Shown here: piece by piece, positions 24,284 through 36,204 of the stretch
Layout of the letters: each line of letters begins with the position of its first letter
Numbering within the stretch: position 1 is the first letter of the stretch
Source: Anthostomella pinea
Taxonomy: Eukaryota; Ascomycota; Sordariomycetes; Xylariales; Xylariaceae
DNA length: 64,000 bases
Assembly (NCBI GenBank): GCA_963556695.1
Contig: CAUWAG010000019.1
Location: 620,001-684,000, forward strand
Reading direction: 5' to 3'
Program-made: the position numbers and the translations under genes
The notes under the pieces: model-generated
Seen by the model: only the letters and a program-made list of their open reading frames with translations
Told to the model about the DNA's origin: nothing
Database searches by the model: none

Positions 24284-25477
24284 TCAACCTCGGCGCAGGA
24301 CATCCATAGTGGCGTTTGAGATGCCTCGTAGGTGTTTCCGCAGGTCTGCTTCAAGTTGACCAAACACCGCAGGGGAAACGTTGATGATGCTTAAATTTGG
24401 AATGATACCAGACGTCGGACTGAATCTCTTTGGGCTTGATGCCATCTCTCGAAGACGTCTCAGCAGGCGCTCGATCAGCTTCAAAACCACCTGCAAGTCT
24501 TCCAAGATCCCTTCGGCACTTGTGATTGTACTAGTGCCTTGTTGTGTTGCCTTGGAATACGTCGCCATGATCTCGAAGGCGATCAGGATCATGATTATTC
24601 GTAGGTAGTCGTCTCGAGAGAAGCAGTCGCACTCGATTATCTGGAGGACCTGCCCTGTAATCTCGACATGTGTGATTTGCGGTGGCCCTTGGTAACTCCT
24701 CAGGGTCACCAGAAGGGCTGAGGCCTGTGAAAGGCAGTCGTGGTAGCTATTCGAGAATCCCGATCTGCTGTGACTTGGTGTCTCGGGTGGTGTGCAGAAT
24801 GTCGTCGAAGGCAGGTTCGAGAACGCCGTGGGTTGGTACTCGAAGCCTGATGGCGGGCTTGACACACTCGAGACGCTTCTTGAGTGGTATCGTCGGCTGA
24901 GTGGTTGCGGGTCTAGATCGAGGCCCTGAAGATAGTTCAGAGTGCTGAACGTAGCGTCCGTCGCGACTACCGGGCTCGAAGTTGGTGTCATATCTTGAAA
25001 GCTCCGGCAGTGAAAGGGGATCGCAGGGGCCGAAACTCCATCAAGAGACGCCAGCGCAAGGTTATGGGAAGTAGCGGGATCGTAATCATAGTCGAAGCAG
25101 GCATTCAACGAGTTCGTCGTTCCCATGTCAAGAGGTACTCCCGTATTTGGCTCGTATGTCCAAGCAGACTGCGAGGCATCTGGCTCTGAGGATGGAGATG
25201 ACGTCCAGGATGGAGACGGCGTCCTGGACTCGGTCGGAAGCAGGACTCGTTGCGGTGTCGTGCTAGTGCTCCTATCTGCGGCCTCCATGCTGTTGAGTTT
25301 GACGCGAGCAGGCAGACGACCGTAGCGGTACGAGAGACCATACGAGCACTCTAGCCCTCTCTCGATGCATCTTGCGCAGATTGGTCTGTCTTTGCTGCAT
25401 TTGACCTTGGCGCCGGCGCAGTTGGTACAGCTGTCCTTGTACTTCTGCCGTGTTCGAGTCGCCTGCCGGCCAGTCAT
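24284..25477 (-). CDS. AflR-like Zn2Cys6 transcription factor, 397 aa
   Basis: A single open frame from ATG 25477. I chose this start because translation begins just before the DNA-binding domain; the frame is open further up to 25624, but that part is low-quality, Cys-rich sequence. The zinc cluster has Cys17, 20, 27, 34, 37 and 44 in the fungal C-x2-C-x6-C-x6-C-x2-C-x6-C pattern, followed by a basic linker (YRYGRLPARVK) of AflR type. A Ser/Thr/Pro-rich middle leads to a C-terminal helical region (CDCFSRDDYLRIIMILIAFE and a final LEADLRKHLRGIS) matching the regulatory domain of the AflR family. Such proteins usually activate a linked secondary-metabolite cluster from the nucleus. The only candidate partner in the window is the FSH1 hydrolase downstream. 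Confidence 0.85.
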   Translation of the reverse strand: MTGRQATRTRQKYKDSCTNCAGAKVKCSKDRPICARCIERGLECSYGLSYRYGRLPARVKLNSMEAADRSTSTTPQRVLLPTESRTPSPSWTSSPSSEPDASQSAWTYEPNTGVPLDMGTTNSLNACFDYDYDPATSHNLALASLDGVSAPAIPFHCRSFQDMTPTSSPVVATDATFSTLNYLQGLDLDPQPLSRRYHSRSVSSVSSPPSGFEYQPTAFSNLPSTTFCTPPETPSHSRSGFSNSYHDCLSQASALLVTLRSYQGPPQITHVEITGQVLQIIECDCFSRDDYLRIIMILIAFEIMATYSKATQQGTSTITSAEGILEDLQVVLKLIERLLRRLREMASSPKRFSPTSGIIPNLSIINVSPAVFGQLEADLRKHLRGISNATMDVLRRG

Positions 25478-28400
25478 CGCTGCGCAAGTATTATAGTGAA
25501 CCGTGTCAGGGGGCAGGGCAGACGAGGCAAGGCAGACGAGGCAAGGCTGGACTGAAGGGCAACAGCACCAAGTAGAAGTAGACCTCCTTATACAAGTGTC
25601 GAACGTTACAATGTCAAATACCACGACGTTTAGGACCTTGCATGCGGGCAGCTAAGTGACTGCGTGGCGCTGTTCTGCATTCGTATAAACGAGGCGGACA
25701 ACCACTCCGTGCCTTCTGGTCAACACAGACGATGCCTAGTCCGCGCGCAAGACGGTGGTCCGTGGATTGTCATCACTGCATCGATGCGCCCCTTAAGCCA
25801 CATTGGTGACCTGCATCGTGCCCGTGCTAGGTGTGAAGTACCGTCATTGGTTCGTCTCTCACCTGATACCGCCTGAGCCTGACAACTTACGAAAGGGGTC
25901 GTCTCTTTAACCTCAGGCGCGGATCGTCCGCTAGTACCAACGTCTGCCGAACGGGACAAGGTTACAAGGGCTATTCCTTCGCTCGAAAAGGGGTACTATT
26001 TCAAGCTAGTATACCTAGTCTAATCTTTCCACACTTAGACACACAAGGGTAAAGAGTCGACGATCGTTCCCTCGTGTTGACCATCGACCTGCAGCTTGCA
26101 TCGCTATCTTCAGCCCGCAAAGCCAACGGCAACGCAAGGGCCTACATGTAACCATTGCGCCCCTGCGGACTTACGTATACAATACACCTGGTACAGCCGG
26201 TGTAGCTCTGATCAGCGATTGGGTAAGCATAAGCGATTTCTCGCCTGAGGCGTATTCCGATATCTTGGTTACCTTCGAGAGCTTCGAATCTCTAGTCATT
26301 CCTACGGTGTCTCTACCCGTTCCATGGACCTACAGTGCTGAAACTCGGCAGATGGTAGGATTTCCGATACCGAAGCGGGAGAAAGAGATTTTCGAACCTG
26401 TCGCTTCCATGATGAAGGTGCCGGGGGATCTATTAATAACGCCGCGGGGTTGTCTGCTGTGCCCATGTGCCCTCGAACAAGCCGAACCTCGTGGCTCTTG
26501 CATACCAAGCGCATACCGAAATCCTTTCTCATCTTATTTACTCGTGCTGCGTGGGCCTGCATGCAGCTGATAATGCTACGGTAGCAAGCGGAATGCAGAA
26601 GCCAGTTCTAGCCTCTAGATTGTTGCCCTGAAACTCCTGCCCGTGCGTTTGCTAAGCCTCCGGCAGATCGGCGCTGCACCTCCATGTATGTAAGATCGGA
26701 TGAATTATATCGCCATGCTGTGGGGAAACCGTTTCTGACGCAGGAACGCCATCTAAACGGGCAACGACATCCGCCCCTGTGCCCCTGTGAAGCCGATGGT
26801 CTGATGTACGGTACAAATGCCATTGCCCTACATACCTACCTAGGAGGCAGAGATGTGTATTAACCCCCGTCCTGCCATGCGACCTGTAAGGACAAAACAG
26901 TGTCGCGAAACCGGCAGCCACCTGAACTGCATGTGGCTAAGCTGAATACAGGGCACGCAGAGATGTCGGCCAGGCGAACCGGCCGCATGAACCAGCTGGC
27001 AGCCTTTCTACTCGCTAACATCAATGTGGTCACATGCCTTTGCAATATTTGGAATCATCAAGGCCGCAGGAAAGTCCTCACGACCGAGGAGCTGCTGCTG
27101 TACGCAGCCCTTCTCTTACGATAAGCGTCATGGTGCGTAGTGCAAGGCCGAGTCCCCGGCTACCCCTACATGGGTATTGGTCGCGTCATCAGGTACCCTG
27201 TATTGCCAACAGCTGAGCTGCCCCTGAGATCGCGCGGGAGAGTCGGTAGTGGCAGACGCCACCCCTTTTCCTTTTCGGAGTTGGCCTCCCGCCGTATTTC
27301 GACGACTCACATGGGCGATTGTGACAGGACTGGCTACCAACTGGCAACTGCATGTGGCTACCAGGTAGGCGGAGGAACGGCAGTTGAACCTCAGCTCCAC
27401 CGTATACTCACCGTCGCTGATACTTGACTGAGGCTGGGGAACGACAGCATTTGAATTCAGGTCTTGCTTCCTCCTAGGCTGACTTACGAGCAAGCGTACT
27501 GCTCAAACGTAATTATCGCGGCTTGTCGGTGTGATACGCCGCCGAGTAGGTCGGTCTTGGAACATTTCAGCTCAGTATTTGGAAGGCCATTTCGTACTTC
27601 AGTGAAAAGCTCGTAGTTATCTTGTCGCTTCTAGTGCCCGGTTGATGACAAACCGCTGATTCTTCCAGGCAGAGCAGGACCATTGAGATATTGCACAGAG
27701 CAAATGTTTCCAATACTAGAACCCCAGACTCACGTTTCCGAGAGGTTACGGACAGTGTGTCCTGGACTGCTATCCTCCTCCCTCTCCTTGAGTAGTTTGT
27801 TATGTAATCGTGATAATTTCGTCATTCGAAGAAGTGCCTGCCATGCCCGGATAATGGCGGGAAATGGGTAGAAAGGGGTTGTCGAGAGCAGGTAGCGTAC
27901 GAAGATCGAGGACAAACCGGTCGAGAAGCTGCAAACCTGGTGTTAGCAAACGATACCAAGGTAACTGGACATCGAACTTCACTCTTTTCAGCTCTGGCAA
28001 GGCTCTCTGCCTTCAGCCTTGCAGTTCACCAAAGCCCTGCTCCCCACTGCGGCTCCCTGCGCATACCTAGAGCACTGTATCATATTATTCCCGTTCACTG
28101 TACGCATTTCGCCAAGTATGGGCTTGATAATGACATCATTGTGCAAACACTCCGATAGGGGGGGCTGTATCTAGGTAAGAGGCGACAGCGGATGCTCCGA
28201 TGAGGAACAGCTGGAGCGCTACCATCGTGGTAACCCTTTCAGGACAGAACCTCGCCTCACGTGTAAGGCTAGAGCAATAGCAGCAGATCAGCAAAGATAT
28301 GTCACCAGGCGCCCGCCCCTCCTCTTTAACCAAACCCTTTCGGAAAGATAGCTGTGTCGTCCACTGAGTCTGTTGAAAGCCGATGTCGCCGACCCTGGCA

Positions 28401-28680
28401 TCAGTCCAGCTCGGAACCCCACCGCAAGCTCCGCCAGCCCCTATTCGTATTTCCGTGGCGGACAGTCCAGGTTGTCGAATATGCCAGCAAGGCGCAAATG
28501 GTTCTCTTGGATGGTCAAGAAGTCTCTCAAGCAAGCCGATCATTTCGTACTAGCCCAATCTACGTTCATATTATGTGTAGGAAGCATCGAACTTGGGCAG
28601 GTGGAAAAGGGCGGGTTTGCTCGTAATCGTTTTGTTAAACAGCGTGACTAAGGTTCATATGTCTGAAAACATTGTATTCT
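25478..28680. other. Gene-poor stretch of normal base composition
   Basis: About 3.2 kb without a gene I can support. Frames above 60 codons exist on both strands, but none shows a domain, a convincing splice series or steady codon use. Base composition is ordinary until about 28680, where it becomes AT-rich. It could hold decayed sequence or very short lineage-specific genes. Confidence 0.5.
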
Positions 28681-29170
28681 GGTAATTTTTTATAGATTGT
28701 TGTTGTGTGAAAAATCTGCTGCTAGAGTGCTACAGCATACTAAAAGGCCTAAATGCCCTGCTAGTACACTGCTACCTCTTTAAAAGTTATTATAACTTAC
28801 GTACTATTTAACATACCTTTTAAAATAACCTCGTTATTTAATCCATTTAATAAAGGCTTTTTAAGACGAAAATCTAGGTTTTTATAGCTTGTAAAATATG
28901 TTAATTGTTATTTAAATTATTAAATTTCTTTTCAAGCCTTTAAATAATTTCTATTAATTGTAAAATAAATACTAATTTAATTATTTAAACGTATTAAAAC
29001 CATCAATACTTTCTTTTAGATAACGTTTTAATAAAGCTGTTAGTAACTATTTTACTTATTTTTATTTAAATTATTATTACAATTTCTTTTTAAACTCTTT
29101 ATTTAAATTAAGGAATGTAAATATTGACATAAGAAAGCTTTATTGAAAGCTTTAGTAATTTCTTTAAAAG
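28681..29170. other. AT-rich tract flanking the copia element
   Basis: About 490 bp of strongly AT-biased sequence dense in TTTAAA, TTAAT and TATT, resembling RIP-degraded repeats. It forms one flank of the copia insertion; the other flank begins at 35065. No coding potential is visible. Confidence 0.7.
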
Positions 29171-29362
29171 TGTTGGATCCGCGCGATTCTCATTCTACCT
29201 GTATGATTGGATAAGTACAAGGAACGATTAGATAAGCAAGTGCGGCTACTTGACTGGACCTTCGTGCCCAGTCAGGTTTTGCACAATCAATCAATCTACA
29301 ACATCAGAATCCGACCCCAAGCTCGAGCATTATGACCTGGATTGATTCGCAGCCTTTCCACA
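29171..29362 (+). repeat. 5' LTR of the copia element
   Basis: 192 bp, TGTTGGATCC...TTTCCACA, matching 34873-35064 at every base by eye. Confidence 0.95.
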
Positions 29363-29423
29363 CTGATCAGTGTTGTCTTTAAGGCAACGCAGAGAAGCAA
29401 GGAAAGAAGAGACCTAACTGTAT

Positions 29424-29575
29424 CAACGTACCTCACCAAGGCAATTTCGGGGTACAGCCAAGGATCTGGATTTTCTATCGCACAACGTACCTCACCAAGG
29501 CGATTCGGGGCATAGCACGAAATCTGAGGTTTTCTAATTGCAAACGTACCTCACCAAGGCGACTCGAGGCATTCA
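29424..29575. repeat. Three 59-bp repeats in the copia leader
   Basis: ACGTACCTCACCAAGGC recurs at 29426, 29485 and 29544 with a constant 59-bp period; the sequence between (CGATTCGGGGCA-like, then a GATTTTCTA/GGTTTTCTA motif) is also partly repeated. The third unit is incomplete. They lie between the 5' LTR and the gag start, where packaging or translation signals of retroelements often lie; a role is speculation. Confidence 0.85.
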
Positions 29576-29712
29576 GATTACGCTGCAAGCACAGCAATAT
29601 TAACACCTTCCCTCGCGGCAGACTGTACATCCAGAACTGCTGACAGAACCTTAATATCCTCCCCTTCTTCAATCCCCCGATCCATCACTCACGTCGCATC
29701 CATTCCAATAAG

Positions 29713-32700
29713 ATGTCTGACAACGATAGCAATGGATCCCAGGATGCTCAGGATCCCGCAAAGATCCTCACGCAAAAGAAGATCCGATACCTTACTGACC
29801 GTGGCCTACCTACTGGTCTTGCCGACTCTATCAACCTCGACCAAACTTCCCTTCCCGAATCAATCGATCTTATGGACAGCAATGCCATTGACTACAATTC
29901 TTATGCTTTGGCATGTATGGATTGCTACAACCTCTCCTGTTTGGAAAGAACCGTCCCTGGCGAAATCTTCTACAGCTTCTAAGGGGATTTCGAAGGTTAG
30001 AAGAGAGAAGACTTCGAAACGATCAACCGAAGCATTCGAACTGCCTTCCGAAAGTGCCTGATTGCCAAGGGCGTTTACCTCGGCAAGACGAACGGCTCTA
30101 TTGCGGAAGCCCTGGCCAACCTTGTTACCGCAGAAGACTTTCCAATATGGGATGAGAAGTCACTTCGAAAAGCACGACAAGAACACCCTGACCCTGGTGT
30201 TTGGAAACTTGTTGATTTCTACATGACACTGGCTCAAGATCATGACGATGATGCAGATGACCAAGGTGCCGATACTACTCCTGCAGGCAACACCCCTCAA
30301 GCTTCTGCCAATGTCACCTTCAAATCATACGTTCCACAACACAATCCTACAACACCAACACCAAGCACTGAGATCACTCCGCAACAAAGGATCCTTCCCA
30401 ACCAAACCCCAATGGCATACGCAACTGGCCAATTTGTTCCTGATCCTCGCCACGTCTCAGTCACCCCAGACCCTGGATACGGAACATATAACCAGCACAA
30501 CCAATGGCTTCAAAACCAGCCGCCAGACCCGTATACCCAGATCCCTCCAACGGTCGTACCAAACGAGGCACTCCCTACCTCTGCCGGTACAGCCTTTCTC
30601 AAGTATTGGAAAGAAACAGACTGCTATACTGGGAAACCATACGACATTCTGGACGACAAGATCCGATACTTCCTGAGCTGCTGCGCCACCGCTGGCATCA
30701 AGCCTAGTCAATTCCACGCAGTATTCCAATTTACTCTCGCTGGTGCCGCTCGAGAGTATTACATGCACCACATCAGCCGTTACTCGACGTTCTCAGACAT
30801 GTACAATTGCCTCAAAATGCACTTCGACACAGAAGTCAATAGGGGGCAGTATCATTGCGACTGGTCTACTATGACGTTCGTCACTATAAAGACACGACCT
30901 GAGAATGCTACCAAGTCTAACTCAGATGTTCTGGAGGCTTTACTTGACAAGCTGCAACTCTGCCAACGTGCTCTCGGACCATCCTATCTCGGCGAGACAC
31001 AGCTGGTTGCAACTGTGTGGCGCGCATGCAGTGGTGTTCCAGAACTTGAATACGCCTTATTCAAGCCATCACCGACGTTTGAGGCTCTTGCCTTAGACCT
31101 TTGTCAATCGCTGCAAACCTTCGAGAATCGAAAGACAAGCACTTACTACCCTATTGACCAACACCTTACCGATCGCAGATTTCATCGGCATGACGACAAC
31201 CAGTACACCAAGCGCTCTGGCAATCCCAACAAACGTTGTTATATCTGTAACAACGCTAGCTGCCGATCGTGGAAGCATCCCCGAGAAGAGCAACAGAAAT
31301 TTAAAGATAGGTGGCGCCAGAACCAACAATTTCGGGGAAAGCCAGCTACAAGTGCTGCCTACAGCCACTTCTTAACTGACTACGAACCGGACTCTGACTC
31401 TAGCGCCGAAAAGGCATACGGACAACATGCAGATGCTGACAGCGATGTGAGCAACGACAGTACCTCTTTCTTCACAGCATCTATCCTTAGCAATCGAGCC
31501 TTTCACCATGCTTTGACTGCTAGAGATGACTCACGAGATGACATGGAATCTCGACTCGATTTACCTGACACTTTTGTCCTGGATAGATACACTAGTCTGA
31601 CGTTCCAAGGGATCATGCCTGATACTGGCGCTGCTTCAGTCTCGACAGCAGGCAAAGGACAATTCCTAGCTCTAAAACGGGAATTACCATCGATTTCTAT
31701 TGACAAGTCACGCGCTGGAGAAGCCACAGTCAGGTTTGGCGGAGGAAAGCCCCTTGATTCTCTAGGTACAATAAGCATTGATACCCCTATTGGAAACGTC
31801 ACATTCCATGTTATCGACACCCCAACACCCTTTCTCCTCTGTTTGAGAGACCTTGACGCCCTTGGCGTTATCTATGACAACATCGATGATGTGATGCTCA
31901 AGAAGCGAGACGGCCAGTCTATTCCAATTGTCCGCAAGTGGGGACACCCGTGGTTTTTCCCAACATTGGCGACAAGCGCGTCAACTGGAATCTTCCTGAC
32001 ATAAGCAGAACTACGCCGAATCCACACTCGGTTTGGTCATCCTTCTGTTCGTAAACTCCACAAGCTTTTGGAAAGGTCTGGCAACCCTGTTGACCAAGAA
32101 GCCATCGAAATGATCAACAAGTTTTGCCACCACTGCCAGATCAAAGGCCCGTCACCACATCGATTCAAGTTCTCGATCAAAAAGGATGTTGATTTTAATT
32201 ATGAGATTATTGTCGATGTCATGTACCTGGATAGAAAACCTGTGCTCCATTGTGTTGACGCTGCAACAGCCTTTCAAGCAGCACAATTCCTCCTCAATTT
32301 ATCCGCTAGAGAAACTTGGCAAGCACTCAAAAGATGATGGATTGATACCTACCTTGGTCCACCCGACGTCCTGACACACGATGCTGGTACCAACTTTGCA
32401 GCTATGGAATTCCGAGCAGAAGCCCGACTCTTGGGAATCACTTGTCACCAGATTCCCGTCGAAGCACATTGGTCTATTGGCAAGATCGAACGATACCACA
32501 ACCCCATTCGACGCTCTTACGAGATCATCCGAGCCGAATCACCCGAGATCTCCCAAGAAGCTGCCCTCCAGATGGCGGTAAAAGCAGTGAACGACACCGC
32601 AGGTCCAGACGGGCTTGTACCTACACTCTTGGTATTTGGAGCCTATCCACGCGTAACACTAGATTCACCCCCAACCGCGTCGCAAACCCAGCGTGTCTTA

Positions 32701-34827
32701 GCCCAAGCCAAAGCCATGGCCGAACTACAAAGGATTCGAGCCAAACGCGATGTTCAGAGTGCTCTAAACACCAGAAATGGCCCTGACACAACTCTAACGC
32801 TGCCTCTCTCTCTACCTATCGGCAGTGAAGTTTTTGTCTATCGTGAAAAAGATAAGTACCAAGGCCCATATAAAGTACTATCAGTGACGGACTGAGAAGT
32901 GACCGTTGAAATGCTCAACGGCCCAGCTTCATTCCCGCGGACACATGTCAAACCATACAACCGTCACCCTGAAACAAAATTGGATACTCCAAAGCCCGAC
33001 GACCCAGATACTCCTACCCCGTTCGAATACCCCGAACTGGTACTACCCCGTCGTCGCGGACGTCCTCTAAAGATCCCTGTCCCGGACCAAATTCCAAATC
33101 GTCGTCGTGGCCGACCCAAGAAAGTGCACATGATCCACCACGTCTCTGTAAACGCCGCAGATGTAAGCTTTGCTGGATTGCCCGTCCAGCAATATTCCTA
33201 TACAATCTTCTTATCGCATAAAGAGCGCGCCGACCACGCTCTTGCCTTGAAATTGCGAAATGAAGGAAAGATCACAACCCCCAGAGAGCCATTCGAACAA
33301 GCAGACGTTCTTGAGATCGAGTCTTTGTTCGCCGATGAAGTACTGGTCCCTATCCTGTTCGACCCTATGGTTCACGGCGATACCCGACTTTTCAGCTCTC
33401 GTCTCGTCCGCGCTGTCAAAGGTGTCAATGACCGCCCTTACGAGAAAAGTAGACTCGTTGTTCAAGGATATAACGATCATGAAAAGCATAATATCATGAC
33501 CCAAGCTCCGACAATCATGCGATGTAGCCAACGACTGGCACTGGCCATTACCCCTTCTCTGAGACAGCAAGGGTGCACTGCTGCATCCCGTGACATTACC
33601 ATGGCCTATACGCAATCTCGACATCCGATAAATCGTTTAGTTCTTTTCAAACTATCTATTAAATTAAAGACAAAGTATCCAGAGGGTACGATTCTTCGCG
33701 TGGACAAGCCCCTGTATGGAGTCGCAGAAGCTGGCAACCACTGGTACGACACGTACTCAGTCTACCACAAGGAGAAGCTAGAGATGGAAACATCTGCATA
33801 CGACCCTTGCTTGTTCATTACGAAGAAAGGTGACGACTTTGCTATCTCAGCCCTCCAAACCGACGATACATTCATTATCGGTTCTCCCGGCTTCTTGGAG
33901 AAAGAAGAGCACGAAATGAAGACCGTAGGCTACAAGACGAAGCCACGAACAGAGTTCGATGATGGTTCAGCTGGTCATTTCAACGGATGCCGCCTGGAGT
34001 TTCACGCCAAGACCGTTACAGCAATCCAGAAGGGACAAGCTGACAAGCTGGCTCTTGTTAATATAAAAGATGAGACTTATAAACAACGATTTGTTGAGCA
34101 GCGAGCGAGAGGAGCATACATCGCCTCTATATGCCAACCTGAGGCCGCTTTCGATTACTCTGTTGCAGCTCAGTCTCAGGAGCCTACTGACGAGGATGTC
34201 AAGGCATTGAACCGACAGATCCACTGGCAATTGGACAACAAGTCACGCGGACTTTGATTCATTGCGATAAACCTGTCTACTGCTAAGCTATTTGTGTTTG
34301 TTGACGGATCATTTGCAAACAACAAAGACCAATCTTCGCAGATTGGGTTTGTTATTGTCCTGGGAAACGAATCCTCAGACGATGGCGAGAAATTCACATT
34401 TGATCTGAGCGGCAACATTGTTCACTGGTCCTCTACTAAATGCAAAAGAATTACTCGGAGTGTTCTGACTTCTGAAATCTACGGCATGGTAGCTGGATAC
34501 GACTATGGCTATGTGATCCATCGCACACTAGCCACTATCTGTCAACGACTTGAACTGCTAACGATTCCTTTGATCCTTTGCACAGACTCGTACTCGCTGT
34601 ACCAGTGCCTCGTTCAACTTGGCACTACCAGCGAAAAACGACTGATGATTGACCTTATGGCACTGCGACAATCATACGAGAACCGTGAGATCACGGAGGT
34701 CCGATGGATCCATGGCGAAGATAACCCCGCTGACTCAATGACAAAGTCGTCACCGAACAAAGCTCTCGATAGCCTTGTTTCTGACAACAAGACAACGATT
34801 CGAGTCGAGGGCTGGGTTCAACGTTGA
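29713..34827 (+). pseudogene. Copia Gag-Pol polyprotein with six in-frame stops
   Basis: One reading frame of 1705 codons runs without any frameshift. Landmarks in order: gag with a C-x2-C-x4-C-x4-H knuckle (CYICNNASCRSWKH) near 31240; protease DTGA near 31620; integrase zinc motif with HTRFGHPS and CHHC near 32020-32130, and integrase acidic residues in VDVMYLD, THDAGTNF and GKIERYH; reverse transcriptase with LYGVAEAGNHWY and LQTDD; RNase H with FVDGSF, TSEIYG and LCTDS. Stops lie at 29980 (TAA), 29998 (TAG), 32002 (TAA), 32335 (TGA), 32893 (TGA) and 34255 (TGA). Each could come from CAA, CAG or CGA by one C-to-T change, the pattern RIP would leave. The first two might instead belong to a weak intron, but no good donor is present. 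Confidence 0.9.
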
Positions 34828-34872
34828 TTTGGATGGAATGGAATCGCCAACGACAAAAGAGAGAGTATCCTA

Positions 34873-35064
34873 TGTTGGATCCGCGCGATTCTCATTCTAC
34901 CTGTATGATTGGATAAGTACAAGGAACGATTAGATAAGCAAGTGCGGCTACTTGACTGGACCTTCGTGCCCAGTCAGGTTTTGCACAATCAATCAATCTA
35001 CAACATCAGAATCCGACCCCAAGCTCGAGCATTATGACCTGGATTGATTCGCAGCCTTTCCACA
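34873..35064 (+). repeat. 3' LTR of the copia element
   Basis: 192 bp, same sequence as the 5' LTR; followed by the target duplication AAAAG. Confidence 0.95.
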
Positions 35065-35604
35065 AAAAGCCTTTTTAAAAAGGTTTTCGTTATTAGCTAT
35101 ATAATAATAGATAATTTAACTTTAATACTTAAAGTAAAAACTATGTTTTATATGTTAGCTTCTTAGGGGATTACTTTATTAAAAAGAATAAAACCGTAGT
35201 TTTAAATACTTTTTCGATTTTTTATGATATTTTTAAAAACAGCATTATGAGCGTTTATTAATTACTTACAGCTTTTTTATCTTATAATATCGTATTATAA
35301 AGTTATCAGTGCCGTATAAGTAATGTAATACGTAATTAATAACCCGTATATATTTGTTTATAAGGTTTTAATCAAATTGAAAAAGTTTTAAAATAACCGA
35401 CGTAATATTTAATTTTAAAAATAGTACTTGGAAAAAATCCATCCGGTTTTTTATTAATATATTTGTAAGTCTGATTTTATATCTTAATTAAGATTTAATA
35501 ATAATTTTTGATATTATTGAAGTATTCAAAGACTTATTGTATGTTAATATTTTAATAATATTAGTAAGTTTTTCGATGTAAGCTTTTTAAAATAATTCAA
35601 TAAC

Positions 35605-35816
35605 TGTCACGGCGAGCGTACTGAGGAGCTGGGACATGGCCGGCAGCAAGCAGCTATTACTCTATTGACGAGAATATCAAGACTAGAGAGGAAAGGAAGA
35701 GAGAGAGAGATAGGTACAGTGAGAGGTTGCCCCTTTAAGGGGATCCTCTGTTCAGATCCTTCCCTTATTGGGAAATATCGGCTTGTCATGTAGGAAGGTC
35801 CGTGCAGACCGTCATA
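35605..35816. repeat. Possible solo LTR remnant (TGTCACGG start)
   Basis: A GC-normal block inside the AT-rich island starting TGTCACGGCGAGCGTACTG and ending near GACCGTCATA, which is roughly the inverted form of its start. This resembles the ends of some fungal Ty3/gypsy LTRs. No target duplication was found and the right border is uncertain. Confidence 0.35.
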
Positions 35817-35840
35817 AAGCCCATTTTTAATAATAATAAC

Positions 35841-36042
35841 TGTTGGATCTATGTGATTCCACAGTCAAACCATCCATATAGATCCCACATATATGATTAG
35901 ATAAGAGATTAGATACCGGATTGTGAGGTCACTTAGCCATACCTGCAGGTCCAGCTAGACTTCCCAATCCAACCATCAGTAACATCATGACCTTAACCCC
36001 ATACTCGAGTATTATGATTGATCGTTCAAACCTGTTCCAACA
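35841..36042 (+). repeat. Solo LTR related to the copia LTR
   Basis: 202 bp bounded by TGTTGGA and TCCAACA. It shares TGTTGGATC, GATTAGATAAG, CATCATGACCTTA-like and CTCGAG(T/C)ATTATGA blocks in order with the 192-bp copia LTR, so it is a diverged family member. Differences are largely C/T and G/A. No clear target duplication; the right side abuts an ATT microsatellite. Confidence 0.75.

Positions 36043-36080
<38 letters not shown>
36043..36080. repeat. (ATT)n microsatellite
   Basis: About twelve ATT units immediately after the solo LTR. Confidence 0.9.
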
Positions 36081-36204
36081 GTATCATTTAAGTTAAGTTA
36101 TTAAAGAAAATTCTTATTTTAATAATAACCTAAGCTTATAAATATTATAAAATATTAGTTTAAATAACTAATAATTAAATATTTATTAAAGGTATAAAAA
36201 TACG

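Larger units (their letters stand above)
29171..35064 (+). mobile_element. Complete Ty1/copia LTR retrotransposon
   Basis: The 5894-bp element is bounded by two 192-bp LTRs that look identical by eye, both starting TGTTGG and ending TTCCACA. It is flanked by a perfect 5-bp target duplication AAAAG (29166-29170 and 35065-35069). A purine-rich tract (ACAAAAGAGAGAG) precedes the 3' LTR. The internal part is one long Gag-Pol frame in the order gag, protease, integrase, reverse transcriptase, RNase H, which is the copia order. The insertion split an AT-rich island. LTR identity points to a recent insertion, yet the coding frame contains six stops, so this copy should not be autonomous. Confidence 0.95.
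35065..36180. other. AT-rich island with LTR remnants
   Basis: Right flank of the copia insertion. It is very AT-rich from 35065 to 35600 and again from 36043 to 36180, with two GC-normal segments (35605-35816 and 35841-36042) that look like LTR remnants. No coding potential. Confidence 0.65.

Noticed and set aside
24284..25624. Extending the AflR-like protein upstream to 25624
   Set aside because: The added 49 residues are Cys-rich and irregular; the ATG at 25477 directly precedes the zinc cluster as in relatives.
29948..30000. Treating the first two copia stops as an intron
   Set aside because: The only nearby donor is GTCCCT, a poor fit, and retroelement genomic RNA is not expected to be spliced there; C-to-T changes explain both stops.
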